A stretch of DNA of 64,000 nucleotides from Bacteroidales bacterium (GCA_021738625.1 JAIPBS010000014.1:19941-83940), one strand, 5' to 3'. Numbered from the stretch's first letter, positions 53,281 to 61,561 are shown. Notes: a model not told the origin generated them from the letters alone. Program-made: numbers and translations.

Positions 53281-53469
53281 ATACTTTCCTGTGAGATTGA
53301 GAAATACAAACTGAATCTCAGCGCTATCAAAATGAATTTGGCCACCAAGGAAATCGCCAACCTTTTGAATGTTCAGGATACCAGCATTCAACGATCAAGA
53401 GTCAGGCTGAAAAAGAAAATGGGACTCGGAGAAGAAGACAGCCTGATTCGGTTCATTCATAACATCTGA
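53281..53469 (+). pseudogene. Remnant of a LuxR-type HTH regulator (3' end only)
   Basis: The open frame reads back across tRNA-Pro, so its upstream part is not coding. From about 53281 it gives ILSCEIEKYKLNLSAIKMNLATKEIANLLN..., the C-terminal HTH of Bacteroidota TPR-HTH regulators (KEIANLLNVQDTSIQRSRVRLKKKMGL), up to the TGA at 53467-53469. No 5' part exists nearby: the fragment begins at the tRNA promoter. It is therefore a deletion or recombination product. Confidence 0.6.
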
Positions 53470-53472
53470 TAA

Positions 53473-54048
53473 ATAATTGATTCAAATCAAATTACAGAGC
53501 CCAATTCTTTTGGCTATGCCGAAGCAGGATTGCAATTCAATGAAGACGGCAGCAAGATCATCTTCCTCACCACCGAATGGGTGGGATACGACAATGGCAG
53601 CGACCTGGTGATGGCCGATTCGGACGGAAGCAACTGGACCCGACTGACGCATTCCGAGAATGGAGAATATTTTTATTTCGGTACCTTCAACAAATTCGAT
53701 GATAAAATTTACTACGCCTACCGGGAATACAACGGCAAGTTCGGAATCTATAAAATGGATATGGACGGCAGCAACAGCGTGCAAATCTCGAATTGTTCGG
53801 GAGTGGGCATAGATGAAAACCAGGAGGCCGGTATCGGGTTCATTTACCCGAATCCGGTATCCGCACAACTGAAAGTGAACTACGAAGATGACTTCATGAT
53901 CGAGATATTCAACCTGACCGGGCAGATCGTGCTGACTTCGGAAGAATCCGTTATTGATGTATCCATGCTGAAAAGCGGGCTGTATTTTATTGTGCTGAAG
54001 GATTACCTGGGGAACCCGGTATTTCATCAAAAAATTGTAAAGGAATAG
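53473..54048 (+). pseudogene. Remnant of a T9SS WD40-like propeller protein (3' end only)
   Basis: The frame is open from 53473, directly after the HTH fragment's stop, and starts mid-blade (QITEPNSFGYAEAGLQFNEDGSKIIFL). Two TolB/WD40-like blades follow, then a T9SS sorting domain (GFIYPNPVSAQLKVNY, IEIFNLTGQIV, LKSGLYFIVLK). There is no signal peptide or plausible ATG; a TTG at 53530 is the first possible start. The 5' two-thirds of the gene are gone, so it is a truncated remnant. Confidence 0.65.
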
Positions 54049-54256
54049 AAGCGGGTTTTTCCCGGCAGGGTAATTTTATCAACTATATAATTCAGGGATA
54101 TCTGTTTTTAAGAAACAATATTCACAGACCCTGCCAATGTCTGTCCGCCGCTTTTTTTTGTGCCTGCGCTCTTCTCTATTAAAGGTTTATACATGAATAA
54201 CTCCAAGTATGTTGAATCAACGGCTGAATGGCTGCTGCAAAGGGCAACTTATATTT

Positions 54257-55600
54257 TTACAGGGGTATCAATGCGCTGTGCTTTACTTTCAGGTAACTTC
54301 TTAATATCTGACGGATATCTTTATTGTCGGGATAAGCTTTGATGCAATCGTGCAGCAGTTCAATAGCCGGCTCTTCACCGTTGCAGCCCACATAGCCAAA
54401 GCCGATGTATTTTCCGTTCTCGATCTTCACCACGGCTTTCTCATCGGGATTTCTTCCGTGATCAAGCAAAAAGAAATCCCTGCAGGGATACGAATAGTCT
54501 TCGATGGCCTGCACAACCCGGCTGTTGTATGCATCAGGGGTTTCTTCACCCACACAGGCGCCCAGGCATTCCCTGATCTGGTAATGAAAACAGCTTCCCT
54601 GCGAATCGTATAAACCACAAAGCTTCTGGCAGAGCCGGTGTTCCTCAACCAGCTTAAAAAGGTGGTTGCGCGCTTCCATCTTTGAACCGTAACAATTGAT
54701 CGGCGTGGCGCCTTCAACGATGCGGGTGATTTTCAGGTTGACATAGCCCTGATCGTCTTCAAATGAATACAGCCCGTAGTTGTATCTCGATCTTCTCTGG
54801 GCACGGTTGTAAAGTGGCTTGTATTTTTTAATCTCATGCGATTCGAGCAGCAGAGCGATCAGCTCGCTGCCGGTCAGCTCGCAGGAAATGTCGGCAATGG
54901 CGTCGCGCATTTCCACAGCCCGTTTGTTCATGTTGTTGCTCAAATGCGACAACACCCGGGATTTGATGTCGGTACTCTTGCCCACATAAATTATATCTCC
55001 TTTATCGTTAAAAAAGTAATACACGCCGGTTTGCTCAGGCAGCTTATCGATGAGCGAGCGGTTCAGGTTGGTGTTGAGCGTCCGGGGCGGCTTGCCGGCC
55101 AGTTCGGGATCCACCGCCCGGATCATTTCAAAAAGCCTGGTCGTTGCAAGGGCGTCGCCGGCGGCCCGGTGCCGGGCATGATTGCTGATGTTCAGCTCTC
55201 GGCAAAGCTTGCCCAGGCCATACGAACGACGGCCCGGAAAAGCTTTCTTGCTCATGCGGCAGGTACAAAAGGTTTTTCTTTTATACTCGTATCCCAAGCG
55301 CTTGAATTCGTGACGGATGAAGTTGTAATCAAAATTCACATTGTGTCCCACGACCACTTTGCCGTCGGTCAGCTCAACGATCTGTTTGGCGATCTCATAA
55401 AACCTCGGGGCCTCTTCAACCATTTTGTTGCTGATGCCGGTTATGGCGGTGATCCGGTACGGGATTTTCTTCTCCGGATTGATCAGTGAGCTGAACTCAT
55501 CCACCACCTGTTTTCCGTCATGGATATAGATGGCGATCTCGGTGATCTTCTCCGATCGTGGACTGAGGCCGGTGGTTTCTACGTCGATTACTGCAAACAT
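54257..55600 (-). CDS. DEDDh exonuclease fused to a GIY-YIG (UvrC N-terminal-like) nuclease
   Basis: A 447-residue protein. Residues 1-165 are a DnaQ-like 3'-5' exonuclease (FAVIDVETTG with Asp6/Glu8, GHNVNFDYNF with Asp91, HRAAGDA with His144/Asp149). Residues about 190-275 form a GIY-YIG domain (TGVYYFFND, IYVGKSTDIKSR, with Arg215). A UvrC-like linker follows (CFHYQIRECLGACVGEE), but UvrC's C-terminal RNase H and HhH domains are absent. Exonuclease/UvrC-like fusions (Cho-like) exist elsewhere. It could cut near lesions and resect. It lies on the same strand as the LexA-like repressor gene, which is immediately upstream. Confidence 0.88.
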   Translation of the reverse strand: MFAVIDVETTGLSPRSEKITEIAIYIHDGKQVVDEFSSLINPEKKIPYRITAITGISNKMVEEAPRFYEIAKQIVELTDGKVVVGHNVNFDYNFIRHEFKRLGYEYKRKTFCTCRMSKKAFPGRRSYGLGKLCRELNISNHARHRAAGDALATTRLFEMIRAVDPELAGKPPRTLNTNLNRSLIDKLPEQTGVYYFFNDKGDIIYVGKSTDIKSRVLSHLSNNMNKRAVEMRDAIADISCELTGSELIALLLESHEIKKYKPLYNRAQRRSRYNYGLYSFEDDQGYVNLKITRIVEGATPINCYGSKMEARNHLFKLVEEHRLCQKLCGLYDSQGSCFHYQIRECLGACVGEETPDAYNSRVVQAIEDYSYPCRDFFLLDHGRNPDEKAVVKIENGKYIGFGYVGCNGEEPAIELLHDCIKAYPDNKDIRQILRSYLKVKHSALIPL

Positions 55601-55615
55601 CTGAGTGATTTGTTT

Positions 55616-55713
55616 AACCGCAGAGACGCAAAGGTTTTGCGCAAGGGGTGCAAAGCTTGATGTGCAGATTTAATTCTTTGCGTTCTTTGCATAATCATTG
55701 CGTCTTTGCGGTT
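55616..55713. mobile_element. 98-bp inverted-repeat element, gene-less relative of the GxxExxY cassette
   Basis: It begins AACCGCAGAGACGCAAAGG and ends with the complement of AACCGCAAAGACGCAATG, i.e. about 18-bp imperfect terminal repeats matching those at 56550-57012. Internally it has CTTTGCG copies but no gene. It occupies the gap between the exonuclease start (15 bp away) and the repressor stop (3 bp away). Confidence 0.6.
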
Positions 55714-55716
55714 TGA

Positions 55717-56517
55717 TTACAAATTTAGTTTTGTTTGAATAGCCTCCACTTTTTTCTGCAACTGTTGAACCGTTCTTGCAAGATCGCTCTTTTCCTGATT
55801 GGGTTCGGGCATTTCGTCGGTGATGTAGTTGATGAACTTCCAGACCTCCTTCACTTCCGAAACAGGTATGGAGTATGGTTCGTAAAGCGAGTTCAGGGAA
55901 TGCAGTGTGAGCTTGCCTTCCTCCTGGATCTTGCTTTCCACCACCTTGAACACCACCCCGTCTTCCAGGGTCAGGATGATGTAGGCCTGCCCGTCGCGTA
56001 AGGAGTTCCAGTCGAGGACGTATTCACCCGTCACATACGAACCGTCGGGGATGGGCAACATGGAGTCGCCGCTGATCTGGAAGGTTCGGTATTTCTTTTG
56101 CTTCGACAAAAAAGGAAGCTGAAAAGTGGGCAGCACCCGGATGTATTCCGGATCGGCGAAACCGCTTTTATAACCCGCCTTGGCCTTTTCCGAAACCAGC
56201 TCGATGTTTTCTTCGTTTTCCTGGTCCACCGTGGAGGCCAGCACCCGCAGGTTGCTTCCCTTGAGGTACACGTCGTAGCCTCGTTCCAGCTGCCGCAGCT
56301 GGCTTTCGGGTAGCACCGACAGGTTCACCTTCACCAGGGTGTCGATGGCCACGTTGAAATAATCCGAAAAAGCCATCAGCACAGGCACGCTGGGCTGAGC
56401 CACTTCGTTTTCGTATCCGCTCAGGGTAGAGCGCTTCATCTCCAGTGCGTGGGCTACATCGTCCTGCGTGCGGCCCAGGCGTTTACGGAGAAATTTGATG
56501 TTTTTGCTGAAGATCAT
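55717..56517 (-). CDS. LexA-like XRE/S24 autocleavable repressor
   Basis: A 266-residue repressor. The ATG at 56517 is used because an XRE HTH (residues 8-60, RLGRTQDDVAHALEMKRSTLSGYENEVAQPS) begins right after it. The C-terminal S24 peptidase domain has Ser152 in ISGDSMLPIPDGS and Lys191 in VVFKVVES. Their 39-residue spacing is close to the 37 of LexA/UmuD. An Ala114-Gly115 bond in KAKAGYKSG is the expected cleavage site. The C-terminus is a coiled coil (ARTVQQLQKKVEAIQTKL). It should be self-cleaved with RecA on DNA damage. Its neighbours (exonuclease, Y-family polymerase, DnaE) make an SOS-like cassette. Confidence 0.85.
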   Translation of the reverse strand: MIFSKNIKFLRKRLGRTQDDVAHALEMKRSTLSGYENEVAQPSVPVLMAFSDYFNVAIDTLVKVNLSVLPESQLRQLERGYDVYLKGSNLRVLASTVDQENEENIELVSEKAKAGYKSGFADPEYIRVLPTFQLPFLSKQKKYRTFQISGDSMLPIPDGSYVTGEYVLDWNSLRDGQAYIILTLEDGVVFKVVESKIQEEGKLTLHSLNSLYEPYSIPVSEVKEVWKFINYITDEMPEPNQEKSDLARTVQQLQKKVEAIQTKLNL

Positions 56518-56538
56518 AATATTTGAACTCTTAATTGG

Positions 56539-56546
56539 CAAAAATA
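56539..56546 (-). promoter_or_regulatory. -7 box of the LexA-like repressor gene
   Basis: Minus-strand TATTTTTG matches TAnnTTTG 22 bp upstream. TTTG copies for a -33 element occur only within the neighbouring inverted repeat, at 16 bp spacing (56563-56566), so the mobile element may supply part of the promoter. Confidence 0.4.
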
Positions 56547-56549
56547 TTT

Positions 56550-57012
56550 AACCGCAAAGACGCAAAGTTTTTTCGCAAAGGCCGCAATGCTTATAAATTG
56601 TTGACCACTCGTCGGAAACCATTTTTCAGCAAGGCAACATTGAAGTTAATCAATAACCCGAGTTTACAACCTGAAAGTTTCAGATAAGTTAACACCTGTG
56701 CAAGATGAACTTTGTCAAGTGCTTCTACGGATTTTACTTCAATAATCACCTTGCTTTCTACTAAAAGATCTATTCTGTAACCGGCTTCAAGCCTTATTTT
56801 CTCATAAACCAGAGGCAATGCTTTCTGAAGTTCAACTTTCAGTCCCCTTTTTTTAAGTTCATAAGCCAGGCATTTTTCATAAGAAGATTCCAGTAAGCCC
56901 GGTCCCAACTCCCTATGTACTTTTAATGAAGCTTCTAAAATAAACTTAGACAACATATTTTCAGAATATTTCTTTGCGATCATGGCGAAAAAACTTTGCG
57001 TCTTTTGCGGTT
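56550..57012. mobile_element. Inverted-repeat-bounded GxxExxY cassette
   Basis: The left repeat 56550-56576 (AACCGCAAAGACGCAAAGTT...CGC) and the right repeat 56985-57012 are inverted copies of 27 and 28 bp, differing by one A. They enclose only the GxxExxY gene, whose ATG abuts the right repeat and whose stop is 14 bp from the left one. No transposase is inside, so any movement would need outside help. Confidence 0.7.
56591..56983 (-). CDS. GxxExxY protein (PD-(D/E)XK-like)
   Basis: A 130-residue protein of the GxxExxY family: GPGLLESSYEKCL gives Gly29-x-x-Glu32-x-x-Tyr35. RIDLLVESKVIIEVKS (Asp72, Glu82-x-Lys84) forms a nuclease-like PD-(D/E)XK core. Such proteins are widespread in bacteria as small stand-alone genes and their function is not settled; nuclease activity is inferred from the motif only. 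Start at 56983; the alternative ATG is 9 codons later. The inverted repeat supplies its 5' leader. It lies between the divergent repressor and polymerase genes. Confidence 0.9.
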   Translation of the reverse strand: MIAKKYSENMLSKFILEASLKVHRELGPGLLESSYEKCLAYELKKRGLKVELQKALPLVYEKIRLEAGYRIDLLVESKVIIEVKSVEALDKVHLAQVLTYLKLSGCKLGLLINFNVALLKNGFRRVVNNL

Positions 57013-57040
57013 AGGCTTAAAATGTTTAAATTATAAGCAC

Positions 57041-57056
57041 AAAAATGATCATTTTT
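57041..57056. promoter_or_regulatory. Candidate operator: 16-bp perfect palindrome before dinB
   Basis: AAAAATGATCATTTTT, centred 47 bp upstream of the polymerase start and 28 bp after the right repeat of the GxxExxY cassette. It is a plausible binding site for the LexA-like repressor; the sequence does not match known LexA boxes, so this is inference. Confidence 0.4.
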
Positions 57057-57095
57057 TAATCAAAAAGCAAACAAAAGACAAAAATTTTTTTTGAA

Positions 57096-58250
57096 ATGAT
57101 ATGGGATGATGATAAGAGAACGATTGTGCACCTTGACCTGGACACCTTTTTCGTGTCGGTTGAAAGATTGAAGAACAGCAGCCTGAACGGCCGGCCGGTG
57201 ATGATCGGCGGCCTGTCGGACCGTAGCGTGGTGGCCAGCTGCAGCTACGAAACCCGCAAGTTCGGCGTGCACTCGGGCATGCCTATGAAGCTGGCTCGCC
57301 GGCTGTGTAGCCAGGCCATCGTGATACGGGGTGATATGGAAAGCTACAGCAATTTTTCGCGCATGGTGAGCGAGGTGATCCGCGAAAAAGCGCCCTTATA
57401 TGAAAAGGCGTCCATCGACGAGCATTACCTCGACATCACGGGTATGGACCGTTTCTTCGGCAGCCTGAAATGGACGAAGGAGCTGCGGGAAAGCATCACG
57501 GAGCATACCGGCCTGCCGATCTCTTTCGGCCTGTCGGTGAACAAGACCGTGTCGAAGATCGCCACCAACGAGGCCAAGCCCAACGGACTGCTGGAAGTGC
57601 AGCGGACGCAGGTACCCTGGTTCCTGGCGCCGCTGTCGATACGCAAGATCCCCATGTTGGGGCAGAAGAGCTATCAACTGCTGCGTTCCATGGGAGTGAC
57701 TACCATCAAGGTGCTGCGGGAGATCCCGCCCGAGATGGTGGAGCGGGTGCTGGGCAAGAACGGCGTCATGATCTGGAAAAAAGCCAACGGCATCGACCAT
57801 GCCCCCGTGGCGCCTTATTCGGAACGGAAGTCCATGAGCACCGAAAGGACTTTTGAGCAAGACACCATCGACGTGCTGATGCTGAAGCAAAAGCTGATCA
57901 CCATGGTGGAGAAGCTGGCCTTCCAGCTGCGCGAACAACAAAAGCTGACCGGATGCATCACGGTGAAGATCCGTTACTCGAACTTCGACACGCACACCCG
58001 GCAAATGCAGATCGCCTACACGGCCTTCGATCACATTCTGCTGAAGGAGGCCACTGACATGTTCGACAAGCTCTACAACCGCCGCATGCTGATCCGCCTG
58101 ATCGGGGTGCGCTTCAGCCACCTGGTGCAGGGCTCCCAGCAACTTAACATGTTCGAAGACAGCCAGGAAATGGTCAGCCTTTACCAGGCCATGGATAAGG
58201 TGAGGATGAGGTTTGGGCAGAAGTACTTGCGGAGAGCGGTGGGGGTGTGA
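57096..58250 (+). CDS. dinB: Y-family DNA polymerase (DinB/Pol IV-like)
   Basis: A 384-residue translesion polymerase. Catalytic residues are intact: Asp14 in IVHLDLDTFFVSVE and Asp108/Glu109 in ASIDEHYLD. The palm/fingers have SCSYETRKFGVHSGMPM and LPISFGLSVNKTVSKIAT; the HhH region is ALSIRKIPMLG-like. The little finger (about 240-345) is followed by a SQQLNMF clamp-binding-like motif at about 347-353. All catalytic acids being present argues for an active polymerase, not an ImuB-type inactive one. It shares the locus with a LexA-like repressor upstream and a DnaE-type polymerase downstream. Confidence 0.92.
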   Translation: MIWDDDKRTIVHLDLDTFFVSVERLKNSSLNGRPVMIGGLSDRSVVASCSYETRKFGVHSGMPMKLARRLCSQAIVIRGDMESYSNFSRMVSEVIREKAPLYEKASIDEHYLDITGMDRFFGSLKWTKELRESITEHTGLPISFGLSVNKTVSKIATNEAKPNGLLEVQRTQVPWFLAPLSIRKIPMLGQKSYQLLRSMGVTTIKVLREIPPEMVERVLGKNGVMIWKKANGIDHAPVAPYSERKSMSTERTFEQDTIDVLMLKQKLITMVEKLAFQLREQQKLTGCITVKIRYSNFDTHTRQMQIAYTAFDHILLKEATDMFDKLYNRRMLIRLIGVRFSHLVQGSQQLNMFEDSQEMVSLYQAMDKVRMRFGQKYLRRAVGV

Positions 58251-58388
58251 GGCGCGAAACGCAAACTGCTTGCGTAATGGACGATGTTGCAGGTTCCAGG
58301 TTGCAGGTTGACCGAAGGAAAAACCAGGATGAAATCGGGATTACAAGTTAGAGTTACACAAGTCATTAGAAGATAAAAAACGAACATT

Positions 58389-58601
58389 ATGAAAAGTTAC
58401 AGAGATCTTGACATTTATACGGACGCTTATCAACTGACAATAAGCATACACAAAATGACAATGAAACTTCCGCAGTATGAACTGTATGAGCTGGGAAGCC
58501 GGGTGCGCCGATCTTCAAAAAGGATTTCCGCGAGTATTGTGGAAGGATATGGCAGAAAGCGATACAAACCTAAATTCGCCCGGTTCCTGCATCAGCTCTA
58601 A
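58389..58601 (+). pseudogene. Four-helix-bundle (23S-rRNA-IVS-type) gene, 3'-truncated
   Basis: A 70-residue product: KSYRDLDIYTDAYQLTISIHKMTMKLPQYELYELGSRVRRS and SIVEGYGRKRY are typical of the S23/IVS-type family (about 115-130 residues). It stops at FARFLHQL, 17 bp before dnaE, so the last helix is missing. Either it is a decayed insertion or a short active variant. Confidence 0.7.
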
Positions 58602-58618
58602 CAAACGACTCTGACTAA

Positions 58619-61561
58619 ATGTACCTGAACAGCCACACATACTACAGCCTCCGCTACGGCACCATGCCGGTGGATGAGCTTGTTGCCCGGGCCGGGCAGC
58701 AGGGTGCGGAAGCTTTGTGCCTGACCGATATCAATAACTCCACGGGGATGATCGACTTTGTGAAAGCCTGCCGGGAGAAAGACATCAAGCCCATGGCGGG
58801 CATCGAGTTCAGGCATAAGGACGAGCTGCTGTTTACGGGCATCGCTCGCAACAATGAGGGTTTCCAGGAACTGAACGAGTTTCTTTCATTTCATAACCTC
58901 AATAAAGAAAAACTGTCCGCCGATCCCTGGCCCTTCAAAAACGCCTATGTGGTGTATCCTTTCCGGAAGAGGTCATTAAGCGATTTGAAAGAAAACGAAT
59001 TCACAGGCATTCGGCCGGGGCAGCTCAGCAGGCTGGTTTCTTCGGAATTCAAAAACGATCATTCCAGGCTGCTGATGTGGCAACCGGTGACTTTCCAGGA
59101 TGAAAAAGCCTGGTACCTGCACCGCAACTTGCGGGCCATCGGTCACAACACCCTGATCACCAAACTGAAGCCCGAACAGCTGGCACAGCCCGATGAAATG
59201 TTTGTGCCGCGTGAGCAGCTGATCGCACACTACAAAGACCATCCGCAGATCATCCGAAACACCGAGCAGCTGATCGCAGACTGCGACATCCGTTTCGACT
59301 ACAAATCCATTAAAAACAAAGCCACTTTCACCGGCAGCCGCTACGACGACAAGATCCTGCTGGAAAAGCTAGCCCTCGACGGCTTGGAATACCGCTACGG
59401 AAAACACAACAAAAAAGCCAGGCAAAGACTGTTGCATGAGCTGGAGGTGATCGACAAGCTGGGCTTCTCGGCCTACTTCCTCATCACCTGGGATATCATC
59501 CGTTACTCCATGAGCCGCGGTTTTTACCATGTGGGTCGGGGCAGCGGCGCCAACAGCATCGTGGCATTTTGCCTCAAGATCACCGATGTGGACCCCATGG
59601 AGCTTGACCTCTACTTCGAGCGTTTCATCAACCCGCACCGCAGCAGTCCGCCCGATTTCGACATCGACTATTCCTGGCGCGACCGCGACGCCGTGCAGGA
59701 TTATATCTTCAAGCGCTACGGAAGGGAACATACCGCTCTGCTGGGCACCATCACCACTTTCCGGGGCAAGTCCATTTACCGGGAACTGGGTAAAGTGTAC
59801 GGCCTGCCCAAGGTGGAGATCGACGATTTGGCCAACGAACCGCAAAAGCACATACACGACAACCACATCACCAAAACCATCCATGGTTTTGCACAAATGA
59901 TGGTCGACTTTCCCAATATGCGCAGCATCCATGCCGGGGGCATTCTCATCTCCGAGAAACCCATCAACTACTACACCGCCCTGGACCTGCCGCCCAAGGG
60001 CCTGCCCACCACACAATGGGATATGTACGTAGCAGAAGACATCGGCTTCGAGAAGCTCGACATCCTCAGCCAGCGGGGCATCGGGCACATCAACGAAAGC
60101 GTGGAGATCATCAAACGCAACAAAGGGGTCGATATCGACGTGCACCAGGTGGGCCTCTTCAAAAAGGACCCGCAGGTGAAGCGGCAGCTGAAAACCGCCG
60201 AAACCAACGGATGCTTTTACATCGAAAGCCCGGCCATGCGCGGACTGCTGCGCAAGCTTAAATGCGATAACTACCTCACCCTGGTGGCGGCCAGTTCCAT
60301 CATACGCCCCGGCGTGGCCAAGTCGGGCATGATGCGGGAATACATCCACCGCTTTCACAACCCCGACGAGTTCAGATACCTCCACCCGGTGATGGAAGAG
60401 CAGCTGAAGGAAACCTACGGGGTGATGGTGTACCAGGAAGATGTGATCAAGGTATGCCATCACTATGCCGGCCTCGACCTGGCCGATGCCGACGTGCTGC
60501 GGCGGGCCATGAGCGGCAAGCACCGCAATAAAAAAGAGTTTCAAAAGATCGTGGAGAAGTTTTTCAGGCTCAGCCGCGAAAAAGGACGGCCCGAAGAGAT
60601 AACCAAAGAAGTGTGGCGACAGATCGAAAGTTTTGCCGGCTACTCCTTTTCCAAGGCGCATTCGGCTTCCTATGCCGTGGAAAGCTTCCAGAGCCTCTAC
60701 CTGAAAGCGCATTTCCCCCTGGAATTCATGACGGCCGTGATCAACAACTTCGGGGGCTTTTACAGCTCGTGGGTGTATTTCAACGAGGCACGCCGGCAGG
60801 GCGCCCGCATCAACCTGCCCTGCGCAAACCGCAGCGAACACCAAACAGTGATCTACGGCAACGACATCTACATCGGTTTTGTGCACATCGCCAAGCTCGA
60901 CAACAAAAACGGGCATGCCATCGTGGAGGAACGGCAGGCACGAGGCGATTTTCTCGACCTGGAGGACTTCGTGAAACGGGTGCCCACCGGCATCGAGCAG
61001 CTGGTGATCCTGATCCGCACCGGCGCCCTGCGCTTCACCGGAAAAGCCAAAAGCAAATTGCTGTGGGAAGCCCATATGATGATCAACAAGGAAGTGAAAA
61101 GGCCGAAAAACCATTCCCTTTTCTTTTCGCCCACCCGGCGGTTCAAATTGCCGCAACTGGCTTACGACGCCGTTGAGGACGCCTACGACGAGATCGAGTA
61201 CATCGGCTTCCCCGTTAGCATAACCCATTTCGATCTGCTGGAGACAAAGTTCCGCGGGGAGGTGTCGGCCAACAGCCTCATCCATAAGCTGGGGCAAAGT
61301 GTGCGCATGGTGGGGCAACTGGTGACCATCAAAAAAGTGATCACGGTGAAAAAGGAATGGATGGCCTTCGGCACCTTCATCGACCAGCAGGGGGAGTTTT
61401 TCGATTGCACCCATTTTTCACAATCCCTCAAAAGATATCCTTTCCTGGGCTCCGGCCTTTACCTCATCAAAGGCAAGGTAACCGAAGAGTTCGGCTATGC
61501 CACCATTGAAGTGGAGAAAATGGCGAAGCTGCCGATCCGGAAGGACCCGAGGGGGGAGTGA
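58619..61561 (+). CDS. dnaE: DnaE-type DNA polymerase III alpha subunit (DnaE2-like, error-prone class)
   Basis: A 980-residue C-family polymerase, shorter than replicative DnaE (about 1160). The PHP domain (1-about 85) is degenerate: LNSHTYYSLRYG and LTDINNSTG in place of the metal-binding histidines. Catalytic Asp348/Asp350 (PPDFDIDY) and Asp481 (KLDILSQR) are intact. The HhH region and an OB fold (QSVRMVGQLVTIKKV) follow; no C-terminal tau-binding domain is seen. This size, together with DinB and a LexA-like repressor, points to a damage-induced mutagenesis polymerase. No imuA homologue is found. It starts 17 bp after the truncated IVS-type gene. Confidence 0.88.
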   Translation: MYLNSHTYYSLRYGTMPVDELVARAGQQGAEALCLTDINNSTGMIDFVKACREKDIKPMAGIEFRHKDELLFTGIARNNEGFQELNEFLSFHNLNKEKLSADPWPFKNAYVVYPFRKRSLSDLKENEFTGIRPGQLSRLVSSEFKNDHSRLLMWQPVTFQDEKAWYLHRNLRAIGHNTLITKLKPEQLAQPDEMFVPREQLIAHYKDHPQIIRNTEQLIADCDIRFDYKSIKNKATFTGSRYDDKILLEKLALDGLEYRYGKHNKKARQRLLHELEVIDKLGFSAYFLITWDIIRYSMSRGFYHVGRGSGANSIVAFCLKITDVDPMELDLYFERFINPHRSSPPDFDIDYSWRDRDAVQDYIFKRYGREHTALLGTITTFRGKSIYRELGKVYGLPKVEIDDLANEPQKHIHDNHITKTIHGFAQMMVDFPNMRSIHAGGILISEKPINYYTALDLPPKGLPTTQWDMYVAEDIGFEKLDILSQRGIGHINESVEIIKRNKGVDIDVHQVGLFKKDPQVKRQLKTAETNGCFYIESPAMRGLLRKLKCDNYLTLVAASSIIRPGVAKSGMMREYIHRFHNPDEFRYLHPVMEEQLKETYGVMVYQEDVIKVCHHYAGLDLADADVLRRAMSGKHRNKKEFQKIVEKFFRLSREKGRPEEITKEVWRQIESFAGYSFSKAHSASYAVESFQSLYLKAHFPLEFMTAVINNFGGFYSSWVYFNEARRQGARINLPCANRSEHQTVIYGNDIYIGFVHIAKLDNKNGHAIVEERQARGDFLDLEDFVKRVPTGIEQLVILIRTGALRFTGKAKSKLLWEAHMMINKEVKRPKNHSLFFSPTRRFKLPQLAYDAVEDAYDEIEYIGFPVSITHFDLLETKFRGEVSANSLIHKLGQSVRMVGQLVTIKKVITVKKEWMAFGTFIDQQGEFFDCTHFSQSLKRYPFLGSGLYLIKGKVTEEFGYATIEVEKMAKLPIRKDPRGE

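Noticed and set aside
59369..61414. 681-codon open frame antisense to dnaE
   Set aside because: It is opposite a conserved polymerase gene; the length comes from codon bias of the sense strand, and the product has no recognisable motif.
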